17,253 nucleotides of DNA from Ruminococcus sp. (GCA_024697705.1 JAILFF010000121.1:1-17253); one strand, 5' to 3'. Positions 7,913 to 14,202 are shown, numbered from the stretch's first letter. Translations and numbers: made by a program. Notes: a model not told the origin generated them from the letters alone.

Positions 7913-7976
7913 AACCGTATCAATTGTGCAGACTGCCTTTTTGTCCGTACAACTATTCAATACCGCAGATACGGTT
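7913..7976. repeat. Perfect 9-bp inverted repeat in the divergent intergenic region
   Basis: AACCGTATC (7913-7921) and GATACGGTT (7968-7976) are exact inverted copies 46 bp apart. They lie between the minus-strand repeat-protein promoter and the plus-strand ABC-F promoter. They could be paired operator half-sites or the stem of an RNA. No function is assigned. Confidence 0.5.
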
Positions 7977-8021
7977 CAAAAAATGAACTCGAAATCGAAA
8001 TGCGTGTTTTTCATTTGGAGC

Positions 8022-8050
8022 TTGACAAATACGTGACGATGTGATATAAT
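8022..8050 (+). promoter_or_regulatory. Sigma-A promoter of the ABC-F gene
   Basis: TTGACA (8022-8027), 17 bp, TATAAT (8045-8050), with an extended -10 TGA. Both hexamers are perfect. The predicted start near 8057 gives a leader of about 270 nt, unusually long for this window. Confidence 0.92.
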
Positions 8051-8079
8051 ATACCCATATTTCCGAGAGAGGTGAGAGG

Positions 8080-8091
8080 ATGAGAAGATAA
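8080..8091 (+). CDS. Three-codon upstream ORF (Met-Arg-Arg) in the ABC-F leader
   Basis: ATG AGA AGA TAA follows a purine-rich ribosome site (GAGAGGTGA, 8066-8074) placed 5-7 nt upstream. It begins about 23 nt from the predicted transcription start and is immediately followed by the first stem arm (8092-8096). Two AGA codons in a minimal ORF would make a ribosome pause at or near the stop in the presence of a translation inhibitor. The ribosome site and position support real translation; the sensing role is inferred from other ABC-F leaders. Confidence 0.65.
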   Translation: MRR

Positions 8092-8258
8092 TTCGCTTTT
8101 GATCGCATGAATACCGAATACGGTGAAGTATGTGCGAAAGCATATGCTTTATGTTTGTGCTGCCAAAAGTGGATTATGTTCTCATAACCTCTTTTTGCAT
8201 TTTTAATGACGATATGCCGGATAGCTTTGTCCGGTGCTTTGAGGTTATCTGTAACATA

Positions 8259-8294
8259 ACGGAACTGTTTGGCGGCGATCAGTTCCGTTTTTTT
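8259..8294 (+). terminator. Attenuator terminator upstream of the ABC-F gene
   Basis: ACGGAACTG (8259-8267) pairs with CAGTTCCGT (8280-8288) across a 12-nt loop, followed by seven T (8288-8294). It ends 16 nt before the gene's ribosome site and within the same transcript, so it must be conditional for the gene to be expressed. Confidence 0.9.
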
Positions 8295-8324
8295 ATTTGC
8301 GGAACTCTCAAAGGAGGAATGTAT

Positions 8325-9851
8325 ATGTCTCAGATCAGAGCCGATCACCTGACATTCGGCTATGACGGTTCGGTCGAACCCGTCTTTGAAAACGCCGATT
8401 TTACGCTTGACACCGACTGGAAGCTCGGGCTTATCGGAAGGAACGGCAAGGGCAAAACGACGCTTCTTCGCCTGCTTACGGGCGAGCTTTCGGGGCAGGG
8501 AAGTCTTACAAGATCCGTTCCCGTCGCTTATTTTCCTTATACGATCACACCCGGGCAGATGCGGGAAACGGCGGCGGAATTTGCGTATGAGCTTCGCGAA
8601 AACTGCGAGCTCTGGCGCGTGATATGCGAGCTTTCGGAGCTTCACGAGGACGCGGAAATATTGTACCGCCCGTTTGACACCCTGAGCCACGGACAGCGCA
8701 CAAAAGTGCTGCTTGCGGTATTGTTTTCGGGGGAGAACGATTTTCTGCTCATCGACGAGCCTACCAATCATCTCGACGCGAAGGCACGGGAAAATGTAAG
8801 ACAGTATCTTTCGGCGAAAAAAGGCTTTATCCTCGTTTCTCACGACCGCGATCTGCTGGACGCCTGCACGGATCACATTCTTGTGCTAAATCGAAAAACG
8901 ATCATGGTGCAGAACGGGAACTTCTCCTGCTGGAAGGAAAATCAGGAGCGCCGCGATCGGTTCGCGGAAGCCGAAAACGAGAAGCACCGCAAGGAGATAA
9001 AAAAGCTTCGGCAGGCGGCAAAGCGCACCGCCGAATGGGCAGACAAGAACGAACGGACAAAGATAGGCTTTGACCCGATCAAGGAGCATGACCGCTGTCT
9101 CAACACACGTTCGTTCATCGGCGCCAAAACCAAGAAAATGCAGAGCCGCGTCAAGAACACCGAACGCCGCATAGAACGCGAGATCTCGGAGCAGGAGGGG
9201 CTGCTTCAGGATATCGAGGAGATAAAAGCGCTGAAAATGTCTCCGCTTAAGCATTATAAAGAAACGCTCGTCACCGTCCGCGGCTGCACCCTGCAATACA
9301 AGGGCGCGGACGAGCCCGTTTGCAGAGGACTTACTTTCAGCGTAAAGCAAGGCGAGCGCATCGCCCTTCACGGCGCAAACGGCTGCGGAAAATCCACGCT
9401 GATGCGTGTGATACTGCAAAAAGCAGGAGTTCTCGCGGCAGACGACAGCTTATCCGTCGGCGGGGTATGCGAAACGGCGTCGGGGCTGATCGTTTCGTAT
9501 GTTCCGCAGGATACGTCGTTCCTGCGCGGCGGTATCCCCGAATTCTGCGAGGAAAGGGGACTTGACCGCAGTATGTTCTGCACGGTATTGCGTCAGCTCG
9601 ATCTCAGCCGTGCGCAGTTCGGCAAGGACATTTCGGAATATTCCGCGGGGCAGAAGAAAAAGGTACTGATCGCGGCAAGTCTTCTGACGCCCGCGCATCT
9701 TTATATATGGGATGAGCCGTTAAATTTCATCGACATTTTTTCGCGTATGCAGATAGAAACGCTGCTCGAATATTATCGTCCGACTATGCTTTTCGCCGAG
9801 CATGACAAAAGGTTCCGCGAGAATATCGGGGCGGAAACGATATGTCTGTGA
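8325..9851 (+). CDS. ABC-F ATPase, Lsa-like ribosomal protection protein
   Basis: A 508-residue cytoplasmic twin-ATPase without membrane segments. The start at 8325 (MSQIRADHLTFGYDG) has AAAGGAGG 7 nt upstream; an ATG two codons earlier is too close to it. NBD1 has Walker A GRNGKGKTT (about 38-46), an LSHGQ signature (for LSGGQ) and FLLIDEPTNHLD. NBD2 has GANGCGKST, YSAGQKKKV and the variant Walker B tail WDEPLNFID. The interdomain linker is charged and helical (NEKHRKEIKKLRQAAKRTAEW), the arm that reaches the ribosome in ABC-F proteins. The N-terminal sequence and the SFIGAKTKKMQSR linker resemble the Lsa group, which dislodges lincosamides, streptogramin A and pleuromutilins from the peptidyl-transferase centre. 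Drug spectrum is not determinable here; a housekeeping ABC-F role is the alternative. The long attenuator leader favours inducible resistance. Confidence 0.9.
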   Translation: MSQIRADHLTFGYDGSVEPVFENADFTLDTDWKLGLIGRNGKGKTTLLRLLTGELSGQGSLTRSVPVAYFPYTITPGQMRETAAEFAYELRENCELWRVICELSELHEDAEILYRPFDTLSHGQRTKVLLAVLFSGENDFLLIDEPTNHLDAKARENVRQYLSAKKGFILVSHDRDLLDACTDHILVLNRKTIMVQNGNFSCWKENQERRDRFAEAENEKHRKEIKKLRQAAKRTAEWADKNERTKIGFDPIKEHDRCLNTRSFIGAKTKKMQSRVKNTERRIEREISEQEGLLQDIEEIKALKMSPLKHYKETLVTVRGCTLQYKGADEPVCRGLTFSVKQGERIALHGANGCGKSTLMRVILQKAGVLAADDSLSVGGVCETASGLIVSYVPQDTSFLRGGIPEFCEERGLDRSMFCTVLRQLDLSRAQFGKDISEYSAGQKKKVLIAASLLTPAHLYIWDEPLNFIDIFSRMQIETLLEYYRPTMLFAEHDKRFRENIGAETICL

Positions 9852-9886
9852 GCCCCGAACAGCTATACCGAAAATCATAAATAATA

Positions 9887-9933
9887 AAGATCCAAAGCCG
9901 ACCGTGTGTAAACGACGGTCGGCTTTGAATCTT
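9887..9933. terminator. Bidirectional terminator between the ABC-F and dgt genes
   Basis: CAAAGCCGACCGT (9893-9905) pairs with ACGGTCGGCTTTG (9915-9927) over a 9-nt loop, flanked by AAGAT/ATCTT that extends the stem past one mismatch. The hairpin is nearly symmetric between two convergent genes. Its T tracts are short and interrupted (ATCTTAATTT; ATCTTTATTATTT on the minus strand). Confidence 0.8.
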
Positions 9934-9936
9934 AAT

Positions 9937-11166
9937 TTAATATTTCAGCAGCTCGTTATATACCCCTACGGCATAGCGGTCGGTCATGCCCGAGATAAAA
10001 TCTATCACCGCCTGCGCGTATATTTCACGGCTTTCAAGCCTGCCGTATATTTTCTCGTTGCGGTATCTGCGAAGCTCGCCCGCCCTTTTGTCCGTGATCT
10101 CGGGCGAGATATATTTGAGGAGAAATTCGGTGAAATCGGTTATCAGCGTCGGGCAGCAGCGCTGTATCCCGAGCAGCTCGCGGATAGTGTCTCCGCCGCT
10201 GTACGCCCCGATCAGCGTTTCGTAAACAGCCCTTATCACGGTGCTTACGTAGGTCTTGTAAACGTCGAAACGCTTGTTCAGGATAATATGCTCATAGTTG
10301 AAGCGCTTGATGTCGCAGAGCATTTCGTTGTATTTGTCGCTTAACAGTATGCCGCTTTCGGGAGTGCTGTTTTCGCACACGCTGATGATGAAATTGTGTA
10401 CCAGAACGGTCGTATTGATGGCTCTTTCGCCGTATTTCTTTGACAGCTGCCGCAGCTTTCGCAGCTCGGGAAGTCCTATGAATTTCAGCCTGACGGCGTC
10501 CTCGATGTCCCTGCCGAGATATGCTATCTTGTCGGAAAGCTTGACGACGCAGCCTTCCCATGTGTAGGGCTGATACTGCCCCGGTTCGGTGAAGTCCGAA
10601 AGATCGATGGCTTCTGCGCGGGGCTTTATGCCGTTTTCGTCCACTTCGCCGCAGTGCGAGATGATACCGTCGCGAACTGCGTAGGTCAGGCTCATGTTGT
10701 CGAGCTGCCGTTTGTCGTTTTCGAGCAGCTCTATTTTGTCGATAACGTGCAGGCTGTTTCGCTCGTGCCAAAATCTGTCCATGCCGTTCTCTTCGCGTAT
10801 TTTGGTAAGCTCTATTTCTCCCTCGTGACCGAACGGCGCGTGTCCGAGATCGTGCCCCGCGGCGATCGCCCGCGTCAGATCGACATTCAGCCCGAGAAAT
10901 TTCGCGATGGTGCAGCTGACCGACTCAACGTGCTGAACGTGCTCCATTCGCGTGCAGATATGGTCGTTTTCGATATTGAAGAACACCTGCGTTTTGTGCT
11001 TTAGCCGACGGTATGCAAGGCAGTGGAGTATCCGCCCGAAGTCGCGCTCGTAGGGAGAGCGTATCTCGTTTTTTCGCTGATATAGCGGCGTCTGCCGCGC
11101 TGTATGTATCTCCCATTCGGGGTTATCGGGAGCTGAAGCCGCGTTTATAAATTGTCCTCCGACCAT
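9937..11166 (-). CDS. dgt: Deoxyguanosinetriphosphate triphosphohydrolase-like HD protein (Dgt family)
   Basis: A 409-residue cytoplasmic HD-domain enzyme predicted to hydrolyse dNTPs to deoxynucleoside and triphosphate, which keeps nucleotide pools in balance. The start ATG at 11166 follows GAGGTGG (11171-11177). Family landmarks are in order: SPYERDFGRILHCLAYRRLKHKTQVF (positions about 37-62; the RxxHKTQVF core is diagnostic), TRMEH (metal His 76), AGHDLGHAPFGHEGE (HD pair at 105-106), SHCGE, and VKLSDKIAYLGRDIEDA with the last metal Asp. Length suits the bacterial Dgt-like group, slightly shorter than E. coli Dgt. The substrate may be any dNTP; many homologues are not dGTP-specific. It is transcribed alone from a promoter (11220-11248) whose start site carries a 22-bp palindrome. 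Confidence 0.93.
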   Translation of the reverse strand: MVGGQFINAASAPDNPEWEIHTARQTPLYQRKNEIRSPYERDFGRILHCLAYRRLKHKTQVFFNIENDHICTRMEHVQHVESVSCTIAKFLGLNVDLTRAIAAGHDLGHAPFGHEGEIELTKIREENGMDRFWHERNSLHVIDKIELLENDKRQLDNMSLTYAVRDGIISHCGEVDENGIKPRAEAIDLSDFTEPGQYQPYTWEGCVVKLSDKIAYLGRDIEDAVRLKFIGLPELRKLRQLSKKYGERAINTTVLVHNFIISVCENSTPESGILLSDKYNEMLCDIKRFNYEHIILNKRFDVYKTYVSTVIRAVYETLIGAYSGGDTIRELLGIQRCCPTLITDFTEFLLKYISPEITDKRAGELRRYRNEKIYGRLESREIYAQAVIDFISGMTDRYAVGVYNELLKY

Positions 11167-11191
11167 TCTTCCACCTCATAATCTTTTCGGA

Positions 11192-11213
11192 TATAGTAGA
11201 CCTGTCCACTATA
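11192..11213 (-). promoter_or_regulatory. 22-bp imperfect palindrome at the dgt transcription start (operator candidate)
   Basis: The plus-strand reading is TATAGTAGAC, CT, then GTCCACTATA. The two 10-bp arms match as inverted repeats at 9 of 10 positions around a 2-bp centre. With the -10 box at 11220-11225, the site covers about +1 to +22, a classic repressor position. It does not fit the NrdR box pattern. The regulator is unknown; an mRNA 5' hairpin is the alternative, though a 2-nt loop would be sterically poor. Confidence 0.55.
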
Positions 11214-11219
11214 AAACAG

Positions 11220-11248
11220 AGTATACCACACCTTGAGGAAAATTTCAA
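11220..11248 (-). promoter_or_regulatory. Sigma-A promoter of dgt
   Basis: On the minus strand, TTGAAA (11243-11248), 17 bp, TATACT (11220-11225), with an extended -10 TGG. It is divergent from the cystatin-like gene promoter, with 53 bp between the two -35 boxes. Confidence 0.85.
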
Positions 11249-11301
11249 GAGAATTCTTTTTTGTATTGCGGAAATATTATTAATGAAATATATAAAACCT
11301 A

Positions 11302-11330
11302 TTGACAATAACTTTATATTTTGTTATAAT
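11302..11330 (+). promoter_or_regulatory. Sigma-A promoter of the cystatin-like protein gene
   Basis: TTGACA (11302-11307), 17 bp, TATAAT (11325-11330), with an extended -10 TGT. An AACGG/CCGTT inverted repeat (11337-11341 with 11350-11354) sits exactly at the predicted start and may be an operator or a 5' hairpin. The leader is about 75 nt. Confidence 0.88.
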
Positions 11331-11411
11331 ATACGAAACGGCGAATTTCCCGTTAACACCTGCGGGACGATTTGCCTTGATATAACATATTTTTTAAGGG
11401 AGGAATACAAA

Positions 11412-13349
11412 ATGAAACAAAACGTTAAACGTACACTCGCGGGTATGACCGCTGTTCTTTGCATGGCAGGCTGTCTGCCTGCTGTTACCGCAAGCGCGGA
11501 CTATAACACAGTCCGTCAGACAGCTGTCGGCGCAGCCGATGGCGAGGAAAAAAATGTAAATTCGGTGATTACCTCATACGTCAAGGTAGAAGCTAAGAAA
11601 TCCACCTGCAAGGAGCAGGGCAATACCGAGTATTATAAAGGCTCCGACGGCAAGTTCTACACCTACAACGCCGATAATGATACACTCACGGAGATAGAAG
11701 AAAATTCATGGCTGCTTCCTCTCGCGGCGCACACCGAGGGCAAGCCCGTTCAGGAAAGATTTGGCGAGGACGGCTCGTATGATGAAGTGGTATACTGCTC
11801 CGTATGCCGCAAGGAACTCAGCAGAGCCAGAAAGAACTACCCCGCAGAAGTCACGGGCGGATGGGAGATCGTAACCGGCGATACCTCGCCCGAAGCCAAC
11901 CCCGACGCCGTGAAGGCGCTCGACAAGATCATGCGCAACATCGACGGAGTTGCTTGTACGACCGTCGCGGTGCTGGCAAGACAGTGCGTTGCGGGTACGA
12001 ATTACTGCCTGCTCTGCAAGGTAGCGCCTGTCGTTCCCGAACCGATCGCGACGTATCAGCTGATATACGTATATGAGGACTTGCAGGGCAGCGCTATGAT
12101 AACAGGCAGACAGACCTTGCTCGAAGGCAGCGGCGAACCCGGCAGCTTTGAAGCCAACAACGGTTCGACCGCGCTCGAAGATAACGAAGCCGCTCAGGCA
12201 GCTTTATACAAGTCGCTGGTGGGGCTCGGCGGCATGGCTTTCGAGCCGATAGCTTATCTCGGAAGTCAGGCGGTAGCGGGAACAAATTATATGCTCCTTT
12301 GCAGAACAAAAGGCGTTTATCCCGGCGCGGAGCCGGACGGCTTTACTCTTGTTATCGTATATGAGGATCTTTCGGGAAATGCAAGACTGAACGGTATGCA
12401 AAACATAAAACTCGGCGAAAGCAGCAGCGTCGCACCGAGGATCAATCACGTCAACGCACACGAGCCTACCTGCACCAAACCCGGCTGCATTGAATTTTGG
12501 GGAGATCAGGGTACAGGAAAGCTCTACAAAGACGAAGCCATGACGGAAGAGATCACCATCGCAGAAACGATTATCCCCGCGCTCGGTCACGACTTTAACG
12601 AGCCCAAATGGACATGGAGCGAGGATCATTCCTCCGCACAGCTTACCCTTACCTGCAAGAGATGCCGTTTCGGCACTGTCGAGGAAGCCAAGATAACTTC
12701 AAAGAAGGTTGCCCCGACCACCGAAAAAGAGGGCTCCGTTACCTACACCGCAAAGGTTGTTTACGGCGGCAAAGAATACACCGATACCAAAACGGTGGTG
12801 ATTCCAAAGCTTACATCTTCGCTCCCCGTGATCTCGTATGAAAAGGGCGACAATGCCGTCAAGCTCACCTGGACTGCCGTTGAAGGCGCGGAGAAATACG
12901 CTGTCTGCGGACTTTCGGGCAGTACATGGAAGATACTCGCTCAGGGCAACAACACCTCATATGTTCTTAACGGTCTTAAAGCGGGAACGGAATACAAGGT
13001 CGCCGTTATCGCCAAGATAAACGGCAGCTGGAACACCGATTACTCGAACGCCGTCACCGTAACGCCCAAGGAAGCAAAAGCTTCCGCATATCCCGTGGTA
13101 AAGAGTCAGGTATCGGGCAGCAAGTTCAGACTCCAATGGACTGCCGTTCGGGGCGCGACCAAGTACGGTCTTGCGGTAAAGCAGTCGGGCAAGTGGGTAG
13201 CAAAGGCACAGTTTGACGCGGGCGTCACCACCTACACTTCCCCCTCGATGAAGAAGGGCGATTATACGCTGCTTATCGCTGCAAAGGTAAACGGCAAGTG
13301 GGAGCTCAAAGATGCCGACCGCAGAGCCGTGAAGATATCCATATCCTGA
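11412..13349 (+). CDS. Secreted protein with tandem cystatin-like domains and two C-terminal Fn3-like modules
   Basis: A 645-residue extracellular protein. The start at 11412 follows AAGGGAGGA (11397-11404). The signal peptide is residues 1-29; cleavage is likely after TASA, but a weak lipobox-like MAGC (18-21) makes a lipoprotein possible. Residues 50-145 hold a TCKEQG...CSVC region of the Cys-pair type common in clostridial surface proteins. Residues about 148-231 start with GGW, then a helix, then QCVAGTNY (191-198) and a YEDLQG hairpin. Residues about 245-333 repeat the plan with QAVAGTNY (286-293) and YEDLSG. QxVAGTN is the protease-binding loop of animal and plant cystatins. A second TC..PG/C..C segment (353-465) follows, then two shared Fn3-like modules (470-645). 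Inhibition of papain-type peptidases is inference; the usual second-loop PW pair is absent. It stands alone with its own promoter and terminator. Confidence 0.85.
   Translation: MKQNVKRTLAGMTAVLCMAGCLPAVTASADYNTVRQTAVGAADGEEKNVNSVITSYVKVEAKKSTCKEQGNTEYYKGSDGKFYTYNADNDTLTEIEENSWLLPLAAHTEGKPVQERFGEDGSYDEVVYCSVCRKELSRARKNYPAEVTGGWEIVTGDTSPEANPDAVKALDKIMRNIDGVACTTVAVLARQCVAGTNYCLLCKVAPVVPEPIATYQLIYVYEDLQGSAMITGRQTLLEGSGEPGSFEANNGSTALEDNEAAQAALYKSLVGLGGMAFEPIAYLGSQAVAGTNYMLLCRTKGVYPGAEPDGFTLVIVYEDLSGNARLNGMQNIKLGESSSVAPRINHVNAHEPTCTKPGCIEFWGDQGTGKLYKDEAMTEEITIAETIIPALGHDFNEPKWTWSEDHSSAQLTLTCKRCRFGTVEEAKITSKKVAPTTEKEGSVTYTAKVVYGGKEYTDTKTVVIPKLTSSLPVISYEKGDNAVKLTWTAVEGAEKYAVCGLSGSTWKILAQGNNTSYVLNGLKAGTEYKVAVIAKINGSWNTDYSNAVTVTPKEAKASAYPVVKSQVSGSKFRLQWTAVRGATKYGLAVKQSGKWVAKAQFDAGVTTYTSPSMKKGDYTLLIAAKVNGKWELKDADRRAVKISIS
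11853..12104 (+). other. Cystatin-like domain 1
   Basis: Residues 148-231: N-terminal Gly-Gly (149-150), helix around PDAVKALDKIMRNIDG, strand TTVAVLAR, loop QCVAG (191-195), strand TNYCLLCKV, then strand ATYQLIYVYEDLQGSAMIT. The order Gly, helix, beta, QxVxG, beta, hairpin, beta is that of the cystatin fold. Confidence 0.7.
12144..12410 (+). other. Cystatin-like domain 2
   Basis: Residues 245-333: helix around NEAAQAALYKSLVGLGG, strand FEPIAYLGS, loop QAVAG (286-290), strand TNYMLLCRT, then FTLVIVYEDLSGNARLNGMQ. It aligns end to end with domain 1, which supports an internal duplication. Its N-terminal glycine pair is less clear. Confidence 0.7.
12819..13346 (+). repeat. Shared C-terminal Fn3-like module pair, copy 3 (cystatin-like protein)
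   Basis: Residues 470-645. Module A contains WTAVEGAEKYAVCGLSGSTW and INGSWNTDYSNA. Module B contains WTAVRGATKYGLAVKQSGKW and KVNGKWELKDADRR. Its DNA is an inverted near-copy of the module at 4872-5133. Confidence 0.85.
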
Positions 13350-13394
13350 TTTTCCGAGCTTAATTTCACCTGTTTTATAATTTGACAAAGCAAG

Positions 13395-13428
13395 GCGGCA
13401 GAGGTTCCCGTATCCTCTGCCGCTTTTT
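13395..13428 (+). terminator. Intrinsic terminator of the cystatin-like gene
   Basis: GCGGCAGAGG (13395-13404) pairs with CCTCTGCCGC (13414-13423) over a 9-nt loop, followed by TTTTT. The stem is a perfect 10 bp. It ends the plus-strand transcript 27 bp before the end of the opposing pseudogene. Confidence 0.95.
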
Positions 13429-13455
13429 ACTATACCGACCTTTGAAAGGTAGGCA

Positions 13456-13860
13456 TCATTGTCTCATCGCTTTCATTTCTTTCTTGCGCTCGTACATTCT
13501 TTGGTCTGCGCGCTTGAAAATATCATCGGCGCTGCTGTCGGTATTTTTGTCAAACAACGCATACCCAAGCGACGCGGAAATCTTCTCCCACGGCTGCAAT
13601 GAATCGTCAGCCGTCATTATCTCCATGCGTTCGTTGAATTCGCCCGTGAGCTTCTCTATGTTCTCATAATCGGAGCCGCGCTTTTTCCTTGTCGTAAGCC
13701 ATTTTGTTTCGCAGACCCGTAAGCGCGTCCATGTGCGCCGGTTCATGCATATCGTCTGCCTGCTGCCTTGCGGAGCTCAGCTGCTCGCGGGTGCGCGTAA
13801 GATTGTCGATATAGCCGCCTCCTTTTTCCGACGTCCGCCCGACAGCAGGGAGAGCGTCGG
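13456..13860 (-). pseudogene. Degenerate GGDEF (diguanylate cyclase) gene lacking its catalytic centre
   Basis: One frame encodes the start of a GGDEF domain, reading TREQLSSARQQADDMHE then AHMDALTGLRNKMAYDKEK, and stops soon after 13681. A second frame, shifted by one base, gives GSDYENIEKLTGEF...ASLGYALFDKNTDSSADDIFKRADQRMYERKK, the end of the same domain. About 60 residues between them, including the D.(N/D).FK strand and the GGDEF loop, are absent, so the product could not make c-di-GMP. A sigma-A promoter (13872-13900) remains and GGAGG (13836-13840) is present, but no clear start codon follows it and upstream sensor domains are missing. The C-terminal frame alone (13456-13746, 96 codons) could be mistaken for a small gene. 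Confidence 0.85.
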
Positions 13861-13871
13861 CAATGATATTT

Positions 13872-13900
13872 ATTATACCATATTTTTATGATCTTTTCAA
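13872..13900 (-). promoter_or_regulatory. Sigma-A promoter upstream of the GGDEF pseudogene
   Basis: On the minus strand, TTGAAA (13895-13900), 17 bp, TATAAT (13872-13877), with an extended -10 TGG. It remains near consensus although the gene it serves is broken. Confidence 0.8.
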
Positions 13901-14173
13901 TACATTGACCGTAAATAAGCAGATGCAAACAAAGTTTTTGTTAAAATGCACAAAAGTATCGAAGTGAGCGAGGTGTATCTCGGCTCTCGGTGACTTGCCG
14001 AAAGCGTCGAAAGGCGGGCAAAGGATCTTTTTCAAAGCAAACGTTTTCGGACGGAGAATATCAATATTTGAAATTATCACACCGATTATTGCATTATATT
14101 ATGAAGATAGTTAATTTTCTTGCATAAAAAGCAGAAATATATTATTTGTGTAAAGAATGTTCAAAAAAAATAC
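13901..14173. other. Gene-free stretch upstream of the GH74 gene
   Basis: No credible gene is seen on either strand. The AT content rises from about 14060. It holds a LacI-type operator-like site, GCAAACGTTTTC (14037-14048), one mismatch from the perfect palindrome in the GH9 leader. A short minus-strand frame here (13886-14080) has no ribosome site and no family resemblance that I recognise. Confidence 0.5.
14037..14050 (+). promoter_or_regulatory. Second LacI-type operator-like site, upstream of the GH74 gene
   Basis: GCAAACGTTTTCGG shares AAACGTTTTCG with the GH9 leader site at 588-601 and has an 8-bp perfect palindromic core (14039-14046). It is about 125 bp upstream of the GH74 -35 box, far for a simple repressor, so its link to that promoter is uncertain. 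Confidence 0.35.
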
Positions 14174-14202
14174 TTGAATTACGGAAAATATTATGATAAA
14201 AT
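14174..14202 (+). promoter_or_regulatory. Sigma-A promoter of the GH74 gene
   Basis: TTGAAT (14174-14179), 17 bp, TAAAAT (14197-14202), with an extended -10 TGA. It is slightly weaker than its neighbours' promoters. The predicted leader is about 50 nt. Confidence 0.8.

Larger units (their letters stand above)
8057..8324 (+). promoter_or_regulatory. Long structured leader controlling the ABC-F gene (attenuator type)
   Basis: The leader holds, in order: a three-codon upstream ORF (8080-8091); a stem region in which TTCGC (8092-8096) can pair with GCGAA (8133-8137) around an inner ACCG/CGGT hairpin (8113-8124); a palindrome AAAGCATATGCTTT (8138-8151); a stem ATAACCTC (8184-8191) with GAGGTTAT (8241-8248) enclosing a CCGGA/TCCGG hairpin (8217-8234); and a terminator hairpin (8259-8294) just before the gene's ribosome site. 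Leaders of antibiotic-resistance ABC-F genes are known to work by ribosome stalling on a short upstream ORF that prevents termination. The same mechanism is inferred here; the exact antiterminator pairing is not resolved by eye. Confidence 0.7.

Noticed and set aside
7953..8876. Long minus-strand reading frame (307 codons) over the ABC-F leader and 5' half
   Set aside because: It is antisense to a well-supported ABC-F gene, has no recognisable motifs and a low-complexity basic composition, and runs through the attenuator.
13456..13746. Small 96-codon gene on the minus strand as a stand-alone CDS
   Set aside because: It is only the C-terminal part of a GGDEF domain, joined out of frame to its N-terminal part; treated as pseudogene.
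13801..13860. c-di-GMP riboswitch in front of the GGDEF pseudogene (CCGACG...CGTCGG inverted repeat)
   Set aside because: The stretch is too short and lacks the conserved GEMM core motifs; it looks like a plain inverted repeat in decayed sequence.
13886..14080. Minus-strand 64-codon frame upstream of the GGDEF pseudogene
   Set aside because: It has no ribosome site, no family resemblance, and crosses the pseudogene promoter.
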